DNA of 64,000 nucleotides, taken from assembly GCF_003259175.1 (NCBI RefSeq), contig NZ_QGOK01000005.1, forward strand, positions 62,001 through 126,000, written 5' to 3'. This document shows positions 19,063 through 27,660 of the stretch, in pieces. Position numbers and translations under genes: made by a program. The stretch is from Marinomonas shanghaiensis (GTDB lineage Bacteria > Pseudomonadota > Gammaproteobacteria > Pseudomonadales > Marinomonadaceae). The notes beneath the pieces were generated by a model. That model saw only the letters and a list, made by a program, of their open reading frames with translations. It searched no databases and was not told the origin of the DNA. Position 1 is the first letter of the stretch. Every line of letters begins with the position of its first letter.

Positions 19063-20313
19063 ATGCAAAAGGCGTTGCAAACGCAGAAAACAGTCGTTGT
19101 TGTCGGTGCGGGTCCTGCGGGTTTGATGGCCGCCGAAGGCATTTGTGCCGCAGGCCATCAGGTTCATGTATACGATGCCAAGCCCAGTGCATGTCGTAAA
19201 TTCCTCTTAGCCGGTGTGGGTGGCATGAATATCACTCACTCGGAAGCCTACCCCGATTTTATTCAACGCTATTACGATAAAGCCGAGTGGTTGGATACGG
19301 CCATTCGTCAGTTCAATGCGGATGCCTTGTGCGAATGGATTCATGGTTTAGGCATAGAAACTTTCGTGGGTACCTCTGGGCGAGTGTTCCCCAAAGACAT
19401 GAAAGCGGCACCACTGTTGCGTAACTGGTTAAAACGATTACGAGACGCCGGTGTACAGTTTCATATGCGTCATAAAATGACCTGTTTATCTGCAAACCAA
19501 GTGGTGTTTGATCACGTTGGCGAAAGCGTGGTTGTTCAGGCTGATGCCATTGTTTTGGCCATGGGGGGCGCTAGTTGGCCTAAGCTAGGCTCAGACGGGG
19601 CTTGGCTTCCACTGCTGTCTGAAAAAGGCGTCGTGGTTGCTCCCCTACAGAGTGCCAACTGTGGTTTTTACAGTGAGTGGAGTGAGCATTTAAAAACCAA
19701 GTTTGCTGGCAGTCCTCTCAAAGATGTGGCGTTCTCTTTTACCTTGGCGGATGGCAACGTGGTCACCAAAAAGGGCGAGTGTATTGTTACGCACGATGGC
19801 ATGGAAGGTAGCTTGATTTACGCATTTTCTAAATATCTGCGCGATGGCATTAACAGCTCGGGCCAATCGTCTCTGTTGATGGATTTCTTGCCTTTGCAAA
19901 GTGAAGCACAAGTCATCAAAAAATTGCGTAATACTAAGCCGAAAGAATCTTTTAGTAAGTATTTAAAACGTACCCTGAGCATCACAGGCGTAAAAACCGC
20001 TTTGTTGCATGAGTCGTTTCCTAAGGAGGCTTTTCAGACACCAGAAGACTTAGCGCGATGTTTAAAAGCCGTTCCTGTTTGCTTTTATAAGACTAAGCCA
20101 ATCGAAGAGGTGATTTCTACTGCGGGCGGTGTCTGCGAAACCAGTGTCGATGAAACGTTGATGTTAAACGTCATGCCAGGCGTATTTTGTGCTGGCGAAA
20201 TGTTGGATTGGGAAGCGCCAACAGGCGGCTATTTATTAACGGCTTGTTTTGCGACTGGGCATTTGGCCGCAAAAGGCGTGAGAGACTTTCTTGTTCGAAG
20301 TACAGAATGCTAA
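19063..20313 (+). CDS. FAD-dependent oxidoreductase, HI0933/YhiN family
   Basis: 416 residues from ATG 19063; the frame is open to 18967 but that extension is hydrophobic, lies upstream of the nucleotide-binding start and looks non-coding. Rossmann motif VVVVGAGPAGLMAAEG, then LLAGVGGMNITHSEA (YhiN signature), IVLAMGGASWPKLGSDG, and the C-terminal VISTAGGVCETSVDE and GEMLDWEAPTGGYLL. Cytoplasmic flavoprotein; the physiological substrate of this family is poorly defined. Ends in its own terminator. Confidence 0.88.
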   Translation: MQKALQTQKTVVVVGAGPAGLMAAEGICAAGHQVHVYDAKPSACRKFLLAGVGGMNITHSEAYPDFIQRYYDKAEWLDTAIRQFNADALCEWIHGLGIETFVGTSGRVFPKDMKAAPLLRNWLKRLRDAGVQFHMRHKMTCLSANQVVFDHVGESVVVQADAIVLAMGGASWPKLGSDGAWLPLLSEKGVVVAPLQSANCGFYSEWSEHLKTKFAGSPLKDVAFSFTLADGNVVTKKGECIVTHDGMEGSLIYAFSKYLRDGINSSGQSSLLMDFLPLQSEAQVIKKLRNTKPKESFSKYLKRTLSITGVKTALLHESFPKEAFQTPEDLARCLKAVPVCFYKTKPIEEVISTAGGVCETSVDETLMLNVMPGVFCAGEMLDWEAPTGGYLLTACFATGHLAAKGVRDFLVRSTEC

Positions 20314-20326
20314 TGGTTTATTGAAT

Positions 20327-20363
20327 AAGAAACGCCCAATGCGTTGACATTTGGGCGTTTCTT
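20327..20363 (+). terminator. Terminator of the YhiN-type gene
   Basis: AAGAAACGCCCAA (20327-20339) and TTGGGCGTTTCTT (20351-20363): a perfect 13-base stem with an 11-base loop, 14 bases past the stop. The flanking A/T ends let it serve both strands, so it may also end the convergent OMP gene. Confidence 0.8.
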
Positions 20364-20417
20364 GGTTTGCTTTCTGACATCTCTGTTTCAGAATGATTCG
20401 ATTATCTTTTTGATGAA

Positions 20418-20963
20418 TTAATTAGACGCTTGCTGGTTTGGCATACCGAAGTTGTATTGCACGCCAACCGACGTTACGTTGTCCAAATGATCATCTTCAA
20501 TATCCTTCACTAGGCGGAAATCTGCACGCAGATCCACGTCACTGTTAATCGCGTATTTCACACCACCACCAGCATTAACTAATAGATTGGTGGAATCACC
20601 ACGAACATCTGTTACGCCAACACCCGCAGCGACGTAAGGGGTTAGGTTCACCGTGGTGAAGGCTGGCAGACTGTACAGGCCATCCACTCGGTATTGGTCT
20701 AGATCGTTCTCACGTCCACGCTTGCTGGCATCTGAGTGAAGATAAACCGCTTCCAATGCCAGTGCGCTATTGGTTTGGTAGCCAACGCCGATTGAGTAAG
20801 ACGTGTCATTGCCTGCTTGACGATCACTGTCAGCGTTGTAGTAGCCGATACTTGGTGTGACTGTGATGCCTTCTACTGGTTGTGCTGCGTATGCCATTGT
20901 TGTAAGGGATGAAGCAATCAGAACACCGCTAAAAAGAGTACGTTTTTTAAATGATGTAGACAT
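20418..20963 (-). CDS. OmpA-like outer-membrane beta-barrel protein (barrel only)
   Basis: 181 residues with a signal peptide (cleavage after AYA near 27). The mature part is an eight-strand OmpA-type barrel: EGITVTPSIGYYN, DTSYSIGVGYQ, ALALEAVYLH, LDQYRVDGLY, YVAAGVGVTD, and a final YNFG strand. It lacks the OmpA peptidoglycan-binding domain. It is a paralogue of the next gene and probably arose by tandem duplication with loss of the C-terminal domain. Confidence 0.87.
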   Translation of the reverse strand: MSTSFKKRTLFSGVLIASSLTTMAYAAQPVEGITVTPSIGYYNADSDRQAGNDTSYSIGVGYQTNSALALEAVYLHSDASKRGRENDLDQYRVDGLYSLPAFTTVNLTPYVAAGVGVTDVRGDSTNLLVNAGGGVKYAINSDVDLRADFRLVKDIEDDHLDNVTSVGVQYNFGMPNQQASN

Positions 20964-21302
20964 GTTAATTTCTCCTAAATGAACATAACGTTTTGTTGTT
21001 CGTTGTTCAGATTACGCTGTTTTTTAGTATTGAAAAGCCCCCTCAAAATGCGCAAAAAATAGGACGTGAACCGCTGTTACCCAATCATGACGCTAGGTTG
21101 ACTAAATTGTGTATATTCAAGCAATTAGCTGATCAAAACGTACCCAAAAGGGTGTAGGAAAAGCGCTGTTTATTACAGTAAGTTTTCACTCTTAAAATGC
21201 AGAAAAACCATTGTGATCAAAGTAAGTAAGCGATGTTCATAAAGGGATGCTTGTTTAAATGATTCGCTTTAAAGTAGAACGCTTAAAGGCAGAGCGATAA
21301 GC
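20964..21302. other. Intergenic region between the two OmpA-like genes
   Basis: AT-rich, no open frame with coding character on either strand. It should hold the promoter of the barrel-only gene near its left end; AGGAGAAATTAAC directly precedes that ATG on the minus strand. No clear operator was recognised. Confidence 0.5.
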
Positions 21303-21333
21303 AAAAAAAACGCCCGATATTAAATATCGAGCG
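21303..21333 (-). terminator. Terminator of the OmpA family gene
   Basis: CGCCCGATATT / AATATCGAGCG stem (21311-21333), followed on the minus strand by eight T, 44 bases past the stop. Confidence 0.82.
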
Positions 21334-21376
21334 TTGCCTTAGCCGTAGGCTATTTGGGAGGGTATGAACGAGGTGT

Positions 21377-22414
21377 TTACGCTTCGCTGGTCGAAATAAT
21401 AGCGACAACGCGACGGTTGATCTGACGGTTCTCTTCGCTATCGTTCTCTACGAAAGGTCTTTCTTCACCATAGCCAACAGAATTCACTCGTGATGCTGAA
21501 ACCTCAAAGGTTTGAGTGAGCACATCGGCAATCGCTTTGGCACGTTTCTCTGAAATCATCTGGTTGTAGTTTGCAGATCCAGTGTCGTCAGTGTGGCCTT
21601 CAATCATGACTGTGCTGCCTGGGTTTTCTTTCAGGAAGTCAGCAATTTTTTCTATTTCTGGATAGTATTTCTGTTCAACATTGGTTTTATTGAGACCAAA
21701 TTGAATGTTAATTTTACCTGGCGGTTCAGCCACAACGTCTACCTGTTTAGGGGCTTCTTCAACCACAGGGGCTGCTGCAATAGGCTCCTCTTTTACTTGT
21801 TCCACCGGCTCTGAAGGAATCACTTCCGGTTGAGCGGCTGGTTGTGTATAGGTTTGTTCAACCGGCTCTGAAGAGGCTCTTGATGAGGAGCCACCAAATG
21901 TCATTTGCACACCAAGTGAGGTGACGTTATCAAGGTGGTGATCTTCCACATCATTGACTAGGCGGAAGTCTGCACGTAACGACACTGCGTCGTTAAACGC
22001 GTATTTCAAACCACCACCCGCGTTGATCTGTGTGTTGTTATCTTCGCCATTGCTGAAATCGGCTGTGCCTACACCAGCCGCTAAGTAGGGCGTGAGGTTA
22101 AGCGAGCTAACATTCGGTAAATGATACAAGCCATCTAGTCGATATTGGTCTACATCGACGTCACCACCGCCAGATTGTTTAGAGTCGGCATTTAGGTAAA
22201 CAAACTCGACCGCCCAAGGGTTGTTGAACTGGTAACCTAGGCCTAATGAATAAGACGTATCGTCTTCAGTGTTACGATCATTATCCATATTGTAATGACC
22301 AATACTTGGTGTAACGGTGAATCCTTCTTGTTGCTGTGCAAGCGCTACTGTGGACAGTGAAGACGCTGCAATAATACTGCTGAGAAGCGTGCGTTTTGCG
22401 ATGTTAAAAGACAT
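21377..22414 (-). CDS. ompA: OmpA family outer-membrane protein (barrel plus peptidoglycan-binding domain)
   Basis: 345 residues. Signal peptide to about 26, eight-strand barrel to about 175 closely like the neighbouring protein (EGFTVTPSIGHYN, DTSYSLGLGYQ, VDQYRLDGLYHLPN), a linker rich in Pro/Glu/Val (180-232), then an OmpA-C domain with MIEGHTDDTGSANYNQMISE, KRAKAIADVL and NRRVVA, containing the Asp and Arg that hold diaminopimelate. Structural link between outer membrane and cell wall. Own terminator. Confidence 0.92.
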   Translation of the reverse strand: MSFNIAKRTLLSSIIAASSLSTVALAQQQEGFTVTPSIGHYNMDNDRNTEDDTSYSLGLGYQFNNPWAVEFVYLNADSKQSGGGDVDVDQYRLDGLYHLPNVSSLNLTPYLAAGVGTADFSNGEDNNTQINAGGGLKYAFNDAVSLRADFRLVNDVEDHHLDNVTSLGVQMTFGGSSSRASSEPVEQTYTQPAAQPEVIPSEPVEQVKEEPIAAAPVVEEAPKQVDVVAEPPGKINIQFGLNKTNVEQKYYPEIEKIADFLKENPGSTVMIEGHTDDTGSANYNQMISEKRAKAIADVLTQTFEVSASRVNSVGYGEERPFVENDSEENRQINRRVVAIISTSEA

Positions 22415-22746
22415 ATTTTATCTCCTGATAAAGAATGATTTGTTTCAGTGTTGCTTGTTCTTTCAATCAGCATAGCGCGTTTGCCATTCGTTTTTCTATA
22501 GCGTGAAAATTGAGTGCAGAAACGTTTACAACGATTCATTAACATTTATAACGACTTATTTCATATGGTATTGCGCAATCCTGACAAAGTACTGACTCAG
22601 CAGGTATTTTTAGCATGGATTCAAGGTAAAATAGGCTCTTAAAAGCGTATGAAAGGAGATATTCATTACACGAGATTTTCACATAAATAAGCAAAAATAA
22701 GAGGTGTTAGACAACAGCCCATCACCTCCAGTGTAGAAAATTGTGT
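22415..22746. other. Intergenic region upstream of ompA and downstream of the reductase gene
   Basis: About 330 bases without a convincing gene. The ompA leader carries CAGGAGATA before its ATG on the minus strand. On the plus strand 22514-22642 is open from a GTG (43 codons, ending in QQVFLAWIQGKIGS) but has no ribosome site; a decayed regulator end is conceivable, not supported. Confidence 0.4.
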
Positions 22747-23643
22747 TTACCCTCGCATTAATGCTTGATGAGCGCCCACGCCCGCCATGACACCAGAAGC
22801 CGAGGCTAATGTGGCATTTTGCATTGGGTTGGAAATATCACCAGCGGCAAACACGCCCTCCACAGACGTCTGTTTTAAGGCATCGGTTTTAATAACCAGA
22901 CCAAGAGGCCCGTCTTCAAATTCACATCCAAGTTGTTCGGCAAAGGGGCTTGCCATATGGGTCTTAGGTGCAACAAATATCGCTGCAATACGAATCGTAC
23001 GGCCATCAGCAAGGTAAACAGAAGCAATTTCCGGCGTTCGTCCCAGTATTTCTAATACTGGAGTGCTTTCAATGGTAACGCCCCGTTTCAGTAAAAACGC
23101 ACGTTGCTCTTCATCGGGTTCGTATAGACCTTGGGTAAAGTAAGTGGTTGGGCCCCAATCCGGAATCATTCCAGCCTGATGGGTAGATAGCGGACTGGTT
23201 GCTATAACACCGAGTGGCTGATTTCGTACTTCATAACCATGGCAATAAGGGCAGTGGATAACGGTTGCCCCCCAGCGTTCTTTTAGACCTGGGATATTGG
23301 GAATCTCATCTCTTAATCCTGTCGCTAAAATGAGCTTCTTACTGGTCAATATTCTTTTGTCTGCGAGCGTAATGCTGAACCCTTCAGTGTGCTTTTCAAC
23401 GCTAATCGCCTTGCCTTTCACAATACTGGCGGTTGGGTATTTTAGGAGCTGGCGATAAGCCTCTTGCTGAATGGCAACAGGCGACACGCCATCCAAGCCG
23501 AAAAATCCATGAGATTCATCCGCGAAGCGATTTCTGGGTTCACCAGCGTCGATGACAGTGACGGTTCTTTGTCCTCTTACGAGCTGCATGGCAGCGGAAA
23601 GCCCAGCAAAGCTTCCACCAATTACGATAACGTCGAGTTGCAT
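22747..23643 (-). CDS. Thioredoxin reductase-like FAD/NAD(P)H oxidoreductase
   Basis: 298 residues. FAD-binding VIVIGGSFAGLSAAMQL, a redox-type CPYCHGYE motif near 134 (CxxC as in thioredoxin reductase), and the C-terminal GVFAAGDISNPMQNATLASA FAD motif. The NADPH domain lacks an obvious canonical GGGxxA/G dinucleotide motif (it reads LGVIATSPLSTHQA), so cofactor use may differ from true TrxB. It is divergent from an Rrf2 regulator, a common pairing for this small family of pyridine nucleotide-disulfide oxidoreductases. Confidence 0.85.
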   Translation of the reverse strand: MQLDVIVIGGSFAGLSAAMQLVRGQRTVTVIDAGEPRNRFADESHGFFGLDGVSPVAIQQEAYRQLLKYPTASIVKGKAISVEKHTEGFSITLADKRILTSKKLILATGLRDEIPNIPGLKERWGATVIHCPYCHGYEVRNQPLGVIATSPLSTHQAGMIPDWGPTTYFTQGLYEPDEEQRAFLLKRGVTIESTPVLEILGRTPEIASVYLADGRTIRIAAIFVAPKTHMASPFAEQLGCEFEDGPLGLVIKTDALKQTSVEGVFAAGDISNPMQNATLASASGVMAGVGAHQALMRG

Positions 23644-23676
23644 TGGTTCTTCCTCATTTTTATCAAGAATCGATAT

Positions 23677-23739
23677 TTATGAAACATCATAAGTTACATG
23701 AAATATCGATGTCAACTCACGATACTTTTAATGTTTCAT
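23677..23739. promoter_or_regulatory. Candidate Rrf2 operator region (inverted repeats)
   Basis: TTATGA-AACA-TCATAA is a perfect dyad at 23677-23692. ATGAAACAT (23679-23687) recurs inverted as ATGTTTCAT (23731-23739). The pair spans the divergent promoter region of the reductase gene and the Rrf2 gene. Confidence 0.5.
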
Positions 23740-23788
23740 GATAAACTGAGTTAGAATGCAAAGATCGTTATTCACCATGAGATTGCTG

Positions 23789-24226
23789 ATGAGAAAAGAC
23801 AGCCGTTTATCCCGCATGTTGCACGTACTGATTCACATGAATCAGCTGGATGCGCCTGCCACTTCCGAAAAAATTGCCAGTATGCTCAATACCAACCCTG
23901 TTGTAGTGCGTCGAACCATGGCGGGTTTGCGAGATAAGGGTTACGTCACCTCCGTTAAAGGCCACGGCGGTGGTTGGTCATTGGCAACACCCTTATCCAA
24001 CATTACCTTGCTGGATATTCATAGTGCGTTGGGTGAAAGCTCGGTGTTTACCATTGGTCTGTCTGATGAGCATACGTCATGCCCAATTGAAATCGCCGTT
24101 AACCAAGCCATTAGTGATGTCTTAATCGAAGCGGAAGCCTTATTACTAGAACGTTTTAGGAACGTCACATTGGATGTGTTAGCCGTTGGTTTTGCGGATT
24201 ATCCGCTTAATCAAAAAGAAATATAA
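23789..24226 (+). CDS. Rrf2 family transcriptional regulator
   Basis: 145 residues from ATG 23789 (MRKDSRLSRMLHVLIHM); upstream ATGs at 23777 and 23756 are possible. Winged helix (TSEKIASMLNTNPVVVRRTM, then LRDKGYVTSVKGHGGGWSLA). It has a single Cys (SCPIE) and so lacks the three-Cys cluster of IscR/NsrR; it resembles YwnA-type members that do not carry an Fe-S centre. It probably represses the divergent reductase gene. Confidence 0.85.
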   Translation: MRKDSRLSRMLHVLIHMNQLDAPATSEKIASMLNTNPVVVRRTMAGLRDKGYVTSVKGHGGGWSLATPLSNITLLDIHSALGESSVFTIGLSDEHTSCPIEIAVNQAISDVLIEAEALLLERFRNVTLDVLAVGFADYPLNQKEI

Positions 24227-24383
24227 ATGGCTCTTTCTATTAGATTGTTGATCAAAATGAAATGATGGGTTAACTGGTTGCGTGTTGATCAAGTTGAGTC
24301 ATGGGCCTAGACTGCTGTCATCAAATTAGCGAATTTAGCCACTTGCTAGATTGCTGATTCTTCCAGTTTAGAGGTGAACCAGT

Positions 24384-25175
24384 ATGTTACCCACTTATTT
24401 TATTTCCCACGGCGGCGGCCCTTGGCCTTATATCGCTGACATGCGCGCCATGTTTTCCAACCTTGAAGCGTCTTTGGTTCGAATGACACAAGAATTGCCT
24501 GAAAAGCCAAAAGCGATTTTGATGATCTCTGGTCACTGGGAGCGCAAAACCTTTGGTGTGCAGTCTAACCCAGCGCCTGGAATGGAATACGATTATTACG
24601 GTTTTCCCGCGCATACTTATGAGGTGAAATACCAAGCCCCTGGCTCGCCAGAGGTGGCCAATCGCATCGCTGAACTTATTAAAGGCGCAGGCTTTCCGGT
24701 GGATCTGGATGATAAAAAAGGTTTCGACCACGGTGCGTTCGCGCCAATGGCCGTGATGTATCCAGAAGCAGACATGCCGATGGTCCAGCTGTCACTTAAA
24801 TCGAACCTAAATCCAGAAGAACATATGGCGTTAGGCCGTGCATTGGCGCCATTACGTGAAGAAGGCATATTGATCGTCGGCAGTGGCTTGAGCTTCCATA
24901 ACCTTGGATTAAGAGGCCCACAAGCCATCAAGCCTTCGAATGGCTTTGACGCTTGGTTACAAGAAATATTATTGGAATCAGCACCCGCAGAACGCAGCGC
25001 TGGCATAGTGGAATGGGACAAAGCACCTTATGCTCGTATTGCTCACCCAAGAGAAGATCATTTGATTCCGCTTATGGTGGCTCTTGGTGCTGCTGAAAGC
25101 GGCAAAGCGACTTGTGTGTATCACGATGAAGGGCTTTTTGGTGGCTGGACCGCTTCAAGTTTTCGGTTTGATTGA
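24384..25175 (+). CDS. DODA-type extradiol ring-opening dioxygenase (class III)
   Basis: 263 residues. The metal-ligand and active-site segments of the LigB/DODA family are present: YFISHGGGPW (His), LMISGHWE (His), GFDHGAFAPM (His) and IVGSGLSFHNLG. It acts as a cytoplasmic Fe(II) or Zn dioxygenase on catechol-type rings; the E. coli relative YgiD cleaves L-DOPA. AGAGGTGAACC precedes the ATG. A 70-base degraded copy of its C-terminal part lies at 27661-27735. The true substrate is unknown. Confidence 0.88.
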   Translation: MLPTYFISHGGGPWPYIADMRAMFSNLEASLVRMTQELPEKPKAILMISGHWERKTFGVQSNPAPGMEYDYYGFPAHTYEVKYQAPGSPEVANRIAELIKGAGFPVDLDDKKGFDHGAFAPMAVMYPEADMPMVQLSLKSNLNPEEHMALGRALAPLREEGILIVGSGLSFHNLGLRGPQAIKPSNGFDAWLQEILLESAPAERSAGIVEWDKAPYARIAHPREDHLIPLMVALGAAESGKATCVYHDEGLFGGWTASSFRFD

Positions 25176-25277
25176 CTGGATCTGATCGTTGTTTGTGATT
25201 GTTTAAATGATAAGAAATCTACCTTCCTTGTTTTTCTGTTTTATCATTTGATGAGAAAATAAAGAAACTTAAACGCC

Positions 25278-25307
25278 AAAAAAGCCAGTGTAAAAACTGG
25301 TTTTTTT
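25278..25307 (+). terminator. Terminator after the DODA gene
   Basis: CCAGT (25285-25289) and ACTGG (25296-25300), extended by A/T pairs, followed by seven T. Confidence 0.7.
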
Positions 25308-25423
25308 GTTTTCTAATCAAATAGTTAAACTTTTCAAATCAGTAGTCTAACGTCCATCATTAAAGATGGCATGTGCCTTGCTATTTAGCCAAATAAATAT
25401 AAAAACAATGAGAGGGCGCTATT

Positions 25424-26260
25424 TTGGAAGATTTATACATATCGATTAAAGGCTATACGATTCGTTATCGAGATACTGGCGGCGCCAAGCCTGTTTTGTT
25501 ACTGACTCATGGTATTGGCTCCTCGCTAGAAACCTGGGAAGCACAAGCGGATGCTTTAGCAAACCATCTGAGAGTCATCAGCTGGGATTTACCCGGTCAT
25601 GGTCTGTCAGACATATCTGAAGGTGCTTTTGGCATAGAGAAATACGCGCGTTTTGCATGGTATTTTTTGGATGCATTGAATATTGAACAGGTTTCCGTAG
25701 GTGGAAACTCTATGGGCGGTGGGATCAGTGTTCACATGATGGGGCTTCATCCAGAGCGAGTCCCTAAAGTCGTGTTATTAAATGCAGCAGGGCTTGGCAA
25801 AGACTCTCCACTTCCATTTCGTTTGATGTCGTTGCCTATTTTAGGGGACTTGATGTCAAAGCCCGGAAAGATGGCCATTGATAATCAGATCAAAGCCATT
25901 TTTTACCATCAAGAAGAGGTGACTGACAAATCAAAAGCCATTATTGCTCGAAATGTTATGCGAGAAGGGGCACAAGCGGCCTTTGTTGCGACACTGAAAG
26001 AAATAACGACGATATTCGGTCAGCGAAAAAGTCTCTATAGCAAAACGCTCGCTATTTTATCGGCAACGAAAACCCCCGTCTTATTTATTCATGGCAGGCA
26101 CGATGCCGTGATACCACTGGCGCATTCACAACGTGCTCAAGCCATGACGCCGGCTTTTAAACTGATTATTTTAGAAGATTGTGGTCATACGCCACAAATT
26201 GAAAAGCCAGTGGAAGTGAATAAACGGCTAAAGGAGTTTCTCCTCGAACAGGAGGCATAA
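25424..26260 (+). CDS. Alpha/beta hydrolase
   Basis: 278 residues, likely from TTG 25424 with GAGAGGG about nine bases upstream; no in-frame ATG lies near the N-terminus. Oxyanion segment LLTHGIGSS, nucleophile in VGGNSMGGG, Asp in FIHGRHDAVIP and His in LEDCGHTPQIEKP make a complete triad. Closest in look to meta-cleavage-product hydrolases, which would suit the DODA dioxygenase gene 250 bases upstream on the same strand (inference), though a terminator lies between them. Confidence 0.85.
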   Translation: MEDLYISIKGYTIRYRDTGGAKPVLLLTHGIGSSLETWEAQADALANHLRVISWDLPGHGLSDISEGAFGIEKYARFAWYFLDALNIEQVSVGGNSMGGGISVHMMGLHPERVPKVVLLNAAGLGKDSPLPFRLMSLPILGDLMSKPGKMAIDNQIKAIFYHQEEVTDKSKAIIARNVMREGAQAAFVATLKEITTIFGQRKSLYSKTLAILSATKTPVLFIHGRHDAVIPLAHSQRAQAMTPAFKLIILEDCGHTPQIEKPVEVNKRLKEFLLEQEA

Positions 26261-26288
26261 TTTTTAACCCGTAAGCTTCTATGATTGG

Positions 26289-26627
26289 CTAACTGTTCTT
26301 GGTTTTTTTGGTCGTATATTTCTTGGTGGCTCTGGATCGAAAACCTGATCTAGCGCCAACTTGTTTGATACGACCTTTCATCTCAAGCATGGCTATTTTG
26401 ATCTTTTTGTTCGAAGCCGCCAGTGCCTTTAACTGCTCGATTTCTTTTAATGCCTCGGCAAACTGTTTTTTGGCCAGCAATATTTCAACCACTCTGTGCA
26501 TATTCGCAACGACTTCCGTGTGATCAGTAGAGAAGTTAGACAAGCTGATTTCAAACGCGTTTCTCGCATTGTCTAATGTCTCATCGGGTTGATCTGCTTG
26601 TTCGTCGTTGCGTGTCATTGTTGTCAT
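26289..26627 (-). CDS. Small protein: internally deleted copy of the SIR2/NB-ARC/TPR gene (C-terminal module)
   Basis: 112 residues. From about residue 20 it aligns end to end with the last ~95 residues of the STAND protein encoded at 27756-30887: both have NAFEI/KAFEI, LLAKKQFAEAL/LLAQKQFGRAL, the pair KIKIAMLEMKGRIKQ/KVKIEMLELQSHIKQ, then a SGF/SGY and a Lys-rich tail. About 55 bases upstream of its ATG also match those of the large gene, ATG aligned to ATG (shared GTCATGAAA, CCTTG, ATTTTAC, GGGAAATCA on the plus strand). So it keeps the leader, start and tail and has lost SIR2, NB-ARC and most TPRs. The frame is intact, so it may be expressed. Confidence 0.75.
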   Translation of the reverse strand: MTTMTRNDEQADQPDETLDNARNAFEISLSNFSTDHTEVVANMHRVVEILLAKKQFAEALKEIEQLKALAASNKKIKIAMLEMKGRIKQVGARSGFRSRATKKYTTKKTKNS

Positions 26628-26691
26628 GAAAGCCTTGGGAAGAATAGAATGAATGCTGTATTTTACGGGAAATCATAGCGTTTGCGGTAGG

Positions 26692-27576
26692 TTATAATTG
26701 GCGTCTAAAGTCGAGTCGCAATACTTGTCTAGGAAGGCCAGAAACATTGGCCGAAAACGTGTGCAGACAGCGCGGATCAAATACGATGATATCGCCTGCG
26801 GCACCGGTTAAGGTGACAACCTTTTGTTCGATGCCATGCAGCGAATTGCCTTCCTCGATGAACCGTTGAATTCTCTGATCAGGGGAACCTTCTTTAACCA
26901 GCGCTTGGAACCAAGGATCCTCTTGAACAAGGGGTTCTAATACCTGATCCATGGGCAATAGGGTGACCTCTTTCGGATTCTCAAACAACCCACTGTTCAC
27001 CGATTCAAAAGCGTTTATTAAGGCTTCGTTATTCGATGTGCCGAGCGTTTTGGCAAGACGCTCCGCTCGTCGGTGTGAGCCAGATACGACCGTTGTTGGC
27101 CCCATATCGGCAGTGACATCATCAAGAAATACAAAAACAAACAGGCTCCAAGGCTCTGCGTCTCCCACCACACAGGGTTCATCGCAGTGCCAAGATTTAT
27201 GAGGCACATTCCAAACCGACTCTGAGCCTGGAAAGCTTAACAAAGAATACCAAAGGTCTAGCGGTTGCCAAGCGTGAGCACCAAATACCTGATTAATCGC
27301 CGATTGTATTACGCTCTCTATTTCATCTAATTTCCCTGACGCTTTGAGCTCTCGCATAATCGACCCCATCGCGTTCAGCCGTTTGGCACCAGCGTCTCCG
27401 ACAGGGTTGTGAGCATTGGAAAACCATGTGCTAGGTTCATCAAGATGAATGCCAAATTTGTGGCTCACTTCCTGCCAAAGATGGCTTTGTACATCGGCAA
27501 CCATTTCAACATCAATGACATTGGCAAGCTTAAGGACTCCTTTGTTCTGGAAATCTTCATGGTTAGAGAATGTCAT
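26692..27576 (-). CDS. Phytanoyl-CoA dioxygenase (PhyH) family protein
   Basis: 294 residues. Fe(II)/2-oxoglutarate oxygenase core: HxD in SWHCDEPCV, LFVFVFLDDVTADMGPT, VVSGSHRRAERL, then the distal FDPRCLHTFSANVSGLPRQV with His and Arg. Predicted hydroxylase of a small molecule or amino-acid derivative; substrate not deducible. It sits between the small deletion copy and the large STAND gene, so the two homologous genes are not adjacent. Confidence 0.85.
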   Translation of the reverse strand: MTFSNHEDFQNKGVLKLANVIDVEMVADVQSHLWQEVSHKFGIHLDEPSTWFSNAHNPVGDAGAKRLNAMGSIMRELKASGKLDEIESVIQSAINQVFGAHAWQPLDLWYSLLSFPGSESVWNVPHKSWHCDEPCVVGDAEPWSLFVFVFLDDVTADMGPTTVVSGSHRRAERLAKTLGTSNNEALINAFESVNSGLFENPKEVTLLPMDQVLEPLVQEDPWFQALVKEGSPDQRIQRFIEEGNSLHGIEQKVVTLTGAAGDIIVFDPRCLHTFSANVSGLPRQVLRLDFRRQL

Positions 27577-27660
27577 CGAATTGGTTTCCCGTTCAGCATT
27601 AGCGTTTTAATTTAGGCCCATCTTATCATTGTGTTCTTTGGTAGGAAGGCCTTTTGTATA

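Noticed and set aside
22514..22642. A 43-codon plus-strand frame as a small gene
   Set aside because: No ribosome site, overlaps the ompA promoter region, and the likeness to a regulator C-terminus is too weak.
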